DNA of 64,000 nucleotides from Selaginella moellendorffii (taxonomy: Eukaryota > Streptophyta > Lycopodiopsida > Selaginellales > Selaginellaceae), in NCBI RefSeq assembly GCF_000143415.4, contig NW_003314283.1:1985312-2049311 (forward strand), given 5' to 3'. The first letter of the stretch is position 1; each line of letters begins with the position of its first letter. The translations under genes and the position numbers were made by a program. Below, one piece after another: positions 56,321 to 64,000 of this stretch. The notes beneath the pieces are model-generated. The model was not told the origin of the DNA and searched no databases. It saw nothing but the letters and a program-made list of their open reading frames with translations.

Positions 56321-57470
56321 TGTAAGGAACCAACTCGCCGAGGTGTCGTAGGCTAAAGGAACCCCGAAAGCATGACCAAAATGACAAAGAGTTCATCAGA
56401 TGAGACCAAGTCGAAGATCGAGTCCAAGACCGACTCTAGGACCGAGTTCGAGATCGAGTCCGGAATCGAGTCCGAGACCGACTCGGGGACCGAGTTCGAG
56501 TCCGAGTTCGAGACCGAGTTCGCGACGGAGTCCGAGATCCGAAATCGGGTCCGAGACCGAGTCCGAGGTCGAGTCCGAACTCGGGTCCGAGATCGGGTCC
56601 GAGATCGAGTCCGAGATCGAGTCCGAAACCGAATTCGAAGTCGGATCCGAAATCGGGTCCGAGATCGAGCCAGAGACTAAGTCCAAATACTAATACAGGT
56701 CAAGGGGTGAAAGCCCAAAGCGTGCGTCTCCCAGGGGGGGGGGGGGCTGCAAGGGGTTCCAAAAGTATAGTAGGGATAGTGAGGTCCAGGAACCAATTTT
56801 GAAGGGACTCTCCAGTTGGGCTTCCAAACCGACTTGAGGTTGAGACTGGGACCGAGGGGCCTTGGGTGGGAGTGAGCATGGACTTGGCTGGTGCTGGAGG
56901 GGCCATCCAAGGAAGTGCTCAAGAGCAGCTCCCACTCCCGAAAGGGAAACCGATTGCGGTGCTCCCGGCTCATGTGGAGTGGTGCCCCACTTGAGTACCA
57001 TGCGGCTCATTGGTCCTCGCCCTCCCTAGGGGCTTGGGCCTTCCTTTGGGATGGAAGTGGGGGGCGAGAGGTACCCATACCGGGCCGCTAGGCCACGGTG
57101 TTTCGCCCCGGCATCCCGAAGCAAGTGTTGCACTCAAGACTTGGGATTTAGAGGGTCCCATGATCAAGTCTTGTGGTACCAAAGGATGTTAGGAACCTGG
57201 AAGCTTGGTGTGCTTGGCTGCTTGTGCTTGCGGGGAGTGTAGCCGAACCTTAAGTCCAGTCTAACGCAGGGAGGGGGATTGGGAGTGAATTGGGAATCCG
57301 TGGATGGATGGCTAACACTCCGTTGCTCGTGCAGTGAGTAGCTGAGACCAAGTAGGAGCTGGTACCATAGGCGAGAACCTTGGCGAGGGAACTTAGCAAA
57401 AGCCAAGGCGGTGTTGGACGGATAGGCGAGGTAAGCTGGCAAATTGGAAAGGAAAAATTTGTGGCTTACA
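56321..57470 (+). mobile_element. Complete solo LTR of family B (1150 bp)
   Basis: TGTAAGGAACC...GTGGCTTACA is flanked by the 5-bp duplication ATGGG (56316-56320 and 57471-57475). No PBS or internal sequence follows; instead the C2 linker resumes (CTCCTCGATTTG), matching the uninterrupted C1 sequence near 52620. It formed by recombination between the LTRs of an inserted family B element. It supplies the reference for LTR B. Confidence 0.95.
56400..56690 (+). repeat. GAG-phased minisatellite in the solo LTR B
   Basis: GAGTCC, GAGATC, GAGACC and GAGTTC hexamer steps run for nearly 300 bp. They give open frames such as ETDSGTEFESEFETEF with no biological meaning expected. Confidence 0.9.
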
Positions 57471-57475
57471 ATGGG

Positions 57476-57984
57476 CTCCTCGATTTGTTTCTTGCATGTG
57501 ACGAACTCTCTCTTATGGAGCTTGACGACACAGTCGCTCCAGATCAGACCCATCTTTCACAGAACACAGCTGAACTCAATTCTCCTCAGCAACTATCTGA
57601 GGTGTCACACAGCTAGCATCTTCCTACTAAAATCGTGGTAGCTAATGACTCCGAGTGTTTTTTGTCTTGCTGTTTTTTGGAGATGAAGGATGACATCCAG
57701 ACCCACAACAAGCAAAAAGAATCAAGCCAATTGGACGTGTTGCATGCGCATTATAGCTCTTTGAGTTCAGAACTTCCTACCGTAGAGCCCCCGGTATTCC
57801 AACCACTAGAATGATTTCGTTTCTTTCTTGTTGGAGCCCGTATCCATTCCTATGTCTGTTTTACTGTGCTAACCTTTCTTTTACAGTGATCAATTCACAG
57901 TCCTCATACTTTATCTTGGATTGTGACTATCCAAGAGTTCCAGCCAACTCTTCACATGCGGTAGAAGTGTGTGATGCATCTTCT
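57476..57984 (+). pseudogene. Element C2 linker, right part, with deletion
   Basis: ELDDTVAPDQTHLSQNTAEL and EDDIQTHNKQKESSQ-like sequence matches C1 at 61808-62000. After about 57810 the homology is lost. The expected RNase H and N-terminal integrase are missing, so a deletion joins the linker to the integrase C-terminal half. Confidence 0.65.
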
Positions 57985-58275
57985 CCAACAGCTGCAGGTC
58001 AAGCACGTGAAGAGCAGCAGCTATTACCCTGAGTGCAATGGCCAAGCGGAGTCCAACAACAAAATTGTGAAGATAGTCATCTCAAAGCTTGTGGAGGATC
58101 ACCTAAGGCGTTAGCACGAACACTTGGTTACGGCGTTGTGGGCCTTTTGGACGTCCTTCAAGACATCCATCTTTGCGACCCCATTCTCCCTTGTCTATGG
58201 GACAGAGGCCGTGCTTCCAGTGGAGATCCAGCTTAGCGATGAGGACAAGCTTCATGCACGTGACTTGGAGGTTCT
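57985..58275 (+). pseudogene. Element C2 integrase, core 3' half
   Basis: SSYYPECNGQAESNNKIVKI contains the third catalytic Glu of the DDE triad. VTALWAFWTSFKTS and TPFSLVYGTEAVLPVEIQL are the typical continuation. The first two catalytic Asp are absent. A TAG near 58111 interrupts. The frame stops at DLEV-L where the solo LTR A sits. Confidence 0.85.
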
Positions 58276-59965
58276 TGTGAGACACAAAATCCCTAGGCCC
58301 CAAAGTGGAGCCGGAAGGGCGCCACATGGTAGTGGCCGAAGCGAGGGCCAAACGAGCGTAACACGTTTGGACCAAAAGCTCCGACTTGAAAAGTCAAGAG
58401 CGGGAGTGGAACTCCCAACGAAGTGCTCGAGGAACGAGCACGAAGCGAGCAAAAGGCGAGGCTCCAAAAAGGAACCCAAAAGGGCCAACACATGACACGT
58501 GGGAGTGTCCGAGATGGAGCCGAGTTGGAGTCCGAAGTGGAGTCCGAGATGGACCCGAGATGGAGTCCAAAGTGGAGTCCGAGGTGGACCCGAGATGGAC
58601 CCGAGTTGGAGTCCGAAGTGGAGTCCGAGGTGGAGTCTGAGATGGAGTCCGAGGTGGACCCGAGATGGACCCGAGATGGACCCGAAATGGAGTCCGAGAT
58701 GGACCCGAGATGGAGTCCGAGATGGAGTCCGAGATGGACCCGAGATGGACCCGAGATGGAGTCCGAGATGGAGTCCGAGATGGAGTCCGAGATGGAGTCC
58801 GAAGTCGAGACCGAGACCGGGACCGAGACCGAGACCGAGACCGAGATCGGGACCGAGACCGAGACCGAGGCCGAGGCCGAGGCCGAGACTGAGCCCGAGC
58901 CCGAGTCCGAGTCCGAATCCGAGTCCGAGTCCGAGTCCGAGTCCGAGTCCGAGTCCGGAGCCTGAGAGGGTGAAAGCCCAAAGCGTTCGTCTCCCAGACC
59001 CTGGGGGGTTTGGTGAGCTCCAAAAGTATAGTAGGGGGAGGACTGCAGTGGAGCCAGTTTGGCCAGGAAAGGCCAGTTTGGCCCAGGAAGGCTGGACCCA
59101 GTGTTGGGTGATGAGCTGCCCACTGGGAAGTCCAAGACTAGAGTGAACACAGACCAACAAGCAGGGTAGCTTGGTGAAGTGTTCAAGAGCCGGCTCTAGT
59201 TCCCCCGGGAGATCGACTGGCCGATGCTCCCAGTCCAAGTGTGGGTGGCACTACCTACTTGGATACCTGGTGTGGCTCAACCCTAAACCCTAAACCCTAA
59301 ACCCATGGCTAGAGCACCCAAGGGCAGAAGGCGAGGAGAGTACCCAGGTGGCTCGCGTAAGGCCACGGTGTTCCGAAATTTTGTCCCAAAGGCCTAGACT
59401 GTGGAAAGGAAGAGGAGCAGTCCTCTGGGGTAGTGACCAAGGACACAGTCGTGTGGTGAGGAAGTCCCAGAGGACCGTGGGACTTAGTGGTCGGGCCTGT
59501 GGGTCTCGATCCAGTGGCAGTGTTGGCAAACACTGCCAGGGGCAGAAAGGGACTTAGTGGGGACTGACAGAGGGATATTGGGGAAGGCTATTCCCCTTGT
59601 CGGTGGGCATCCTAAGGATGCTAAGGAGTGGATCTGAGATGACCACTCACGGATGGTTTGCCTAGTCTTGGAGAGCCAAGACGGTGATGCAAGTGGTATT
59701 GGACTACCAGTGTGGCAAAGGTGATTGGGCATGGCCTTAGCGTAACGGGCTGCTATGTCGGTGGTACCTTTGAGTGTCAGTCATGGGATCGGACACGTGG
59801 AGCACTTGGACCAAGTGCAAATGTTGAGTGGCATGGATGCCATTCTCGGGGCTAGCAAGTCCCAAGTCCTGGATTGGACTTATGGAGGTTGTGAATGAGA
59901 CTCCTCCAAGTGATCAGAGGTGTGGTTAAATGACTAAAGTAGAATGGAAAATTTAGTCGCTTACA
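58276..59965 (+). mobile_element. Complete solo LTR of family A (1690 bp)
   Basis: TGTGAGACAC...TCGCTTACA is flanked by the 5-bp duplication GTTCT (58271-58275 and 59966-59970). Deleting it and one duplication rejoins the integrase frame (DLEVL to ALEEQR). It contains the minisatellite (58505-58955), the CCAAAAGTATAGTAGGG module, a telomere-like tract (59278-59303) and CCAGTTTGG repeats. It supplies the reference for LTR A at 7991 and 26976. Confidence 0.95.
58505..58960 (+). repeat. GAG-phased minisatellite in the solo LTR A
   Basis: Three successive zones appear: GAGATGG-AGTCC/ACCCG 12-mers, GAGACC hexamers, then GAGTCC hexamers, as in the copy at 8213. Frames of 180-330 codons are open on both strands. 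Confidence 0.92.
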
Positions 59966-60253
59966 GTTCTTGCCTTGGAAGAACAACGATGATCCACATT
60001 AGAACATCTCCTTCAAGGCAAGCAGAAGATCAAGTCAGTCATTGATCACCAGCGGTCTGCTGAACCATTCAAGGATGGCAATCTTGTTCTACTCAAGGAG
60101 TTTACGCCACCTTTGAAGTTCTCCCCTCACTGGACTGGCCCCTGCTTTGTCCAGCGACACATCGGAGGTGGAGCATATGTGCTAGTTGATGCTGATGGAC
60201 GTGAGCTCCCACACGCTCACAACCACTCTCATCTCAAACGCTTCATCTGGTGA
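59966..60253 (+). pseudogene. Element C2 integrase C-terminal domain
   Basis: This is the continuation of 57985-58275: TLEHLLQGKQKIKSVIDHQR, FKDGNLVLLKEFTPPLKF, HWTGPCFVQRHIGGGAYVLV, then HNHSHLKRFIW and the stop at 60251-60253. This is the small SH3-like C-terminal region of Ty3 integrases, without a chromodomain. One stop near 59990 interrupts it. Confidence 0.85.
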
Positions 60254-61620
60254 GGCATTTCTCTTCTCTTCTTTTTCTTTTTCTTTTTCTTCCTTTCTTT
60301 CACTTTACTTTCATGGCTACTTTTCTTACTTTCAGAGGGTGTTTTTCCATTGAACCATGGCCCATACCTTGGATTTGGTGCTCAGGCTGCATTGCCATTT
60401 GTATTGAGGTTCCTCGCTTGGCTCGGTCTATGTTCCAGGTTCTTTGGCCCTTCCCTTACCATTAATATACCCCACACATTCCCCTCACTCATTCCATATC
60501 ATCTACACTCACAATTCCATCACCAATCACTTCCAACAGCGTTGCCTGCACTTATCTCTAGATGCCCGTCTTGCATCTTTCATTCTTTCACCACCATTCA
60601 CAGCTCCGTTTGAGGTCACATTTACACCATACCATGGACACACATATATACACAGTAGCAAATGACACCACCTCATTTGGATGAGCCATTTCTGAGATAT
60701 CCTTATGACCATTTGCCAACAACGCACTAGCTTTTTTGGAGCGACTTTCTTCCAACCCGGTGAACCTGTTCACTCAAGGCACCTAGGTGGATCTTTAGGC
60801 AAGGCCACAGAAGCCAAAGCCACTTTCTTCTGCTCCAGCACTCAGTGGACACATGCCACCTCTCTTTACCAGCAACTCAGCAACTACATTGTCCTTTTCA
60901 GCTGCTGACTTCTTCAGTCCGACACATCAGACTGGCCACCTTCTCAGAGTGCCACCCCATCTCAGCACTCCACCATATAAGTGCTGGAGCAGGCGCAAGA
61001 GTAGGAGCGAGAGCAGGTGGTTACCGGTTACAGGTCACAGGTCCCCAGTTACTGGTTACTAGTTACTGGTTACCGGCTACTCCGAGTGGTCAGCACTTAC
61101 TCTACAGGCGAATGGTTATTAATGGCCACCTTTTCAGAGTGCCACCACGATCTCGACGCTCCACCATATCACTCCATCTTTCATCATTTCCACACTTACC
61201 ACCCTTGGGCAATGGATCCCCTCTTCTACCTCTCTTTCTTTCTCAATTTCAGCCTATCCTTAGAGCATACCAGAAGTCATCAAGAGGCTACATTTGCATA
61301 TTACACTTTCCTGAGCCGAAATCTAGGTATAGGTTAAGTTCGGTGCTCACTCTTTTTCCTCTATTTTCCTCCTATTTTCACACTTTTTCTACACTTTTCT
61401 TCACCTTCAGGGTCCTGTTTGACTACAGGGTTTCCCACCGGGTTTTCCTCCCTGTCTCCAAACTTCACACCTACCTCTTTTCTTTCTTTTCCACTTTGTT
61501 TTCTAGAGTTTCTACTATTTCATGCAGCTACCAGCACTTGGCATCAGTAGCAAAGGTACACTCTACACTCTTCGGAGGGTTCTTGCGCGTATGGAGCCAG
61601 CGTGATCCACCGTGATCGCA
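60254..61620 (+). mobile_element. Element C2 3' non-coding region
   Basis: No envelope-like or other gene is supported. Contents are pyrimidine-rich tracts (60260-60310, 61340-61510), a 45-bp direct repeat (GGCCACCTT-TCAGAGTGCCACC near 60937 and 61122) and a GGTTACC/GGTTACAGG repeat block (61015-61090) resembling the leader blocks of C elements. It ends at the 3' LTR. Confidence 0.6.
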
Positions 61621-61807
61621 TGTTAGGGTGTGGCCACTGAGAGAGTGAGAGAGAGAGAGGGAATATTCTAGTCCTTAGAATATTCCCCATCTTCCTTGTA
61701 TAAAACCCGTGCCTCACAAGGGCAATGGGGGGCATTTTGCGAAGAGCATTGAAGCATTTCTCGTGTTTGAGCGAGCGTTGGGGGAGGTGCCCCTCCTTCC
61801 CCCAACA
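61621..61807 (+). mobile_element. Element C2 3' LTR (187 bp)
   Basis: TGTTAGGGTGTGG...CCCCCAACA, close to the 5' LTR at 52700-52883. TATA-like TGTATAAAA is at 61697-61705. It is followed by CCAT (61808-61811), the duplication of 52696-52699, and then C1 sequence (CTTTCACAGAACACAG). Confidence 0.9.
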
Positions 61808-62672
61808 CCATCTTTCACAGAACACAGCTGAACTCAATTCTCCTCAGCAACTACCTGAGGTGTCACACAGCTAGCATCTTCCTACTAAAATCGCGGTAGC
61901 TGACAACTCTAAGCGTATTTTGTTATGCTGTTTCTTGGAGACAGAGGATGACATCCAGACACAGAACCAGCAGAAAGAATCAAGCCAATCAGACGTGCTG
62001 CATGCAAGTTATAGCTCTTTGAGTTCACAATTTCCTACCGTGGAGCTCGCGGTACAGGTCCAAGTGTATTACACTGAAACTTCAGCAGCAGACTTGGACT
62101 GGACTTCAATGGAGGATCTTCCTTCACTTGCAGAGTACTTAGTACAGTCCTTGCATTGGACATTGAGTGCTTAGAGCATCAGAAGCAAAGAGAAAAACAG
62201 ACAAAGACTCTGAATCCACAATAACATTCTTGCATGACTTGCCAGAGACAGTCTTGCCAAATGTGGTGTCCCTAGCATCTTTATTTGAAGAAGAGGACAC
62301 TCCTATGATTACAACTTATTTTGACGGTGCTTTCTACCCCACAAACCAGGTTGCTGGCATTGGAGTTTGGATGATTGATTATGCGGAGAACAAAGTAGCC
62401 GACCTCTCTATCACTTTGCCAACAACATCAGCTAATGAAGTGGAGTACTTGGCAGCTATCAATGCCATGAAGTTAGCCACAGATCTCATGTTTAGGCAAG
62501 TCACTTTCGTTGGAGATGCACAACTCATCATACACCAACTTACTGGAGAATACCAAGTCCGCAAAGAGAACCTGAAAGAGCTATGGCAGCGGGTAGTCAA
62601 CCTGCAAGATGAGTTCTCTTAAGTGACTTTTCAAAGTGTCCCTTTGAAGAAAACTTTTGGGCAGACAGATTA
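61808..62672 (+). pseudogene. Element C1 linker, right half, and RNase H domain
   Basis: The linker (61808-62160) continues 52699. At 62292-62622 an RNase H of the RVT_3 type is complete: ITTYFDGAFYP with the first Asp, VEYLAAINAMKLATD with the Glu, and VTFVGDAQLIIHQL with the second catalytic Asp. The neighbouring VAGIGVWMIDY strand is present. No RT domain lies between protease and RNase H. The frame continues as LKKTFGQTDY to 62672, where an LTR begins. Confidence 0.8.
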
Positions 62673-63347
62673 TGTAGCACATGTGATCATGGGATGAGAT
62701 TTGGATATACTGTCACCGTGGATCTTTGAAACCTTCGGGGATAAATGGGGATAAAAAAGCCACTAAGGGCTCTCTCATCAAACAATTGCCCCTTTTCCAG
62801 TTGGCTTAAGGGGAGAGAGATAATGTATGCTACAGTTGGTATCAAAGCAAAATGGCACGGGTTTAATTCCCATTGATTGGTGGCTATTTAAAAATATAAT
62901 ATACCCTTGAGCAAGGTATATTCCAACCCCTAAATTTGAAATCGTACGTATTGGACATCCATGTGTATGTCCTTCCTCTTGTGTGGAGTATCCACGGACA
63001 AAGGTATCCACCATAGGACTGCGGTACGGGTGGATGATTAGTTGCCTCACATGGAATAACTAGTCTACACAATGGAAAGATTGGTAGATTAAGTGCAGAA
63101 ATGGAGGTGTTGGTTCCCTTTGGGTCAGTAGAGGTTGTTAGTCAATAGTCAATGAGGACATTGACATCTCTGAAGGGGGGGTGAGTGTAGCATATGTGAT
63201 CATGGAATGAGATTTAGATATACTGTCACCGTGGATTTTTGGAACCTTGGGGGATAAATAAGGATAAAATAGCCACTAAGGGCTCTCTCATCAAGCAATT
63301 GCCCCTGTTCCAGTTGGCTTAAGGGGAGATAAATAAGGTGCGCTATA
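62673..63347 (+). mobile_element. TRIM-like unit: two 162-bp LTRs around 351 bp
   Basis: LTR copies at 62673-62834 (TGTAGCACATG...GCTACA) and 63186-63347 (TGTAGCATATG...CGCTATA) are equal in length and about 85% alike by eye. The first is followed by TGGTATCAAAGC (62837-62848), one base from the initiator tRNA-Met PBS. The second is preceded by GAAGGGGGGGG (63171-63181), a polypurine tract. The interior is non-coding. Such 0.7-kb units are terminal-repeat retrotransposons in miniature. The second LTR also abuts a degenerate PBS of element L-like sequence, so a three-LTR arrangement is possible. Confidence 0.75.
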
Positions 63348-64000
63348 GTATCTGTAGAGAATGAGTTTCGGCGAGTACTATCCAATAAGATTGGGCAATT
63401 AATCTTGTTGCATACGCAGAGATGAAAACGATGATCCGAGTGGGTATACGTTTTGGTGCAAAGGCTTTGCAATTATTCCTTGGGTATGGATTTGGTCACC
63501 TTGTTGTACCATATTCTATGAGCTTGAGCTTGGGCTCACAAGAAGGATTGAGTTGTACCATTTTGCATGAGCTTGTGCTTGGGCTCGTGTGTGAGGCACA
63601 TTAGCAACTTAAGGTTACACTTTGACTTGGCAGGATTAATGTTAGCCTATCAATGGTTCCATGAGTTGTTCCAATGGTTCTGTGAGTTGTTCCATGTACC
63701 ATGGGTGAAAGTAAACCTTTCTTGGGTTTGCTATGAGTGGCAAATAGGCTAGTCTGTAGCTGTTTAGCACGGCACTAGTGGATCTTTCTTAAGCATAATT
63801 ATAAGTGGATCAATCAAGACTATAAAGATTAGTCTAATGGTTCATGTAGTCATTGCTATGCTCTCTCATAAACTTATCTTGGATTGGACTGAAGGTAGTG
63901 CAAACGAAAGCTTGAGGTTTAGTCAAAGATGAGACCGAAAAGAGAGTCATCAGGGACGAAGGATCAAACATGTAAATCATTTTCTTTTGGAGAGATGATT
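63348..64000 (+). mobile_element. L-like internal sequence (partial), opposite to the left edge
   Basis: GTATCTGTAGAGAATGAG is a degraded form of GGTATCAGAGAATGAG beside the left-edge PBS. The sequence then follows 1981-1346 in reverse, including the leader frame at 63422. It continues beyond the right edge. Confidence 0.7.

Noticed and set aside
58252-59238. Long open frames on both strands over the minisatellites (also at 8214-8719, 19244-19585, 56372-56693)
   Set aside because: They are products of the 6-bp repeat phase, exist in several frames at once and encode only repeating Glu/Ser/Arg/Asp strings; they sit inside LTRs.
60250-61337. Possible envelope-like ORFs after the C2 integrase
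   Set aside because: Frames are short, pyrimidine-rich and without signal peptide plus transmembrane architecture.
61621-61807. Right half of a target duplication longer than 4 bp for C2
   Set aside because: Left flank is CCCAT and right flank CCATC around TG...CA ends, so only CCAT is certain.

Overview
The window is land-plant nuclear DNA from a large, repeat-rich genome. The evidence is Ty3/gypsy retrotransposons primed by initiator tRNA-Met, a plant L1-type LINE with a DUF4283-like ORF1, short TTTAGGG-type telomeric motifs and a fragment of a plant ent-kaurenoic-acid-oxidase-like P450. I cannot name the species. Seed-free plants or another large-genome lineage fit best, but this is inference. 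I see no intact host gene and no rRNA, CRISPR array or convincing tRNA.

Layout. 1-8972 is a mosaic of LTR-element debris: a 1.1 kb LTR with a minus-strand PBS, an integrase relic, and 3' parts of LTR family A. 8973-12307 is a minus-strand gypsy element (G1), inserted into a minus-strand LINE at 12308-18280. A second LINE tail lies at 18454-19060. 19278-24728 is a plus-strand chromovirus (family B). 24729-32610 is AT-rich debris with inverted LTR A pieces and gag, RNase H and integrase relics. 33893-34318 is the P450 relic.

From 34862 to the right edge the sequence is a nest that can be read layer by layer. A family B LTR and gag (34862-35857) is interrupted by retroelement C1, whose 5' LTR is 35858-36045. 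C1 is interrupted by a 13.2 kb DNA transposon (here T, 36731-49917, 5-bp duplication TTCCT) and by a second C element (C2, 52700-61807). C2 is interrupted by two solo LTRs: family B at 56321-57470 (duplication ATGGG) and family A at 58276-59965 (duplication GTTCT). C1 resumes at 61808 with RNase H, until a short LTR pair (62673-63347) interrupts it.

Element T is the most interesting object. It has 22-bp terminal inverted repeats and two divergent genes. The plus-strand gene (45645-48815) encodes a large DDE-like transposase with a GHTHEDVD motif, resembling the uncharacterised DUF7869 group. The minus-strand gene (42888-37173) is split by about a dozen introns, most only 37-57 nt. Splicing nine of them in silico gives one open frame, all in phase 1. 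The deduced protein has a ParB/DGQHR-like segment, a possible methyltransferase-like segment, a long acidic stretch and a C-terminal FCP1/NIF-type HAD phosphatase. Nineteen copies of a 22-bp palindrome (half-site ATGGCRTG) are scattered through T, several forming the core of mini-introns. T is decayed: two in-frame stops in the transposase, and one stop plus two frame breaks in the other gene. All family names come from reading motifs; no database search was possible.
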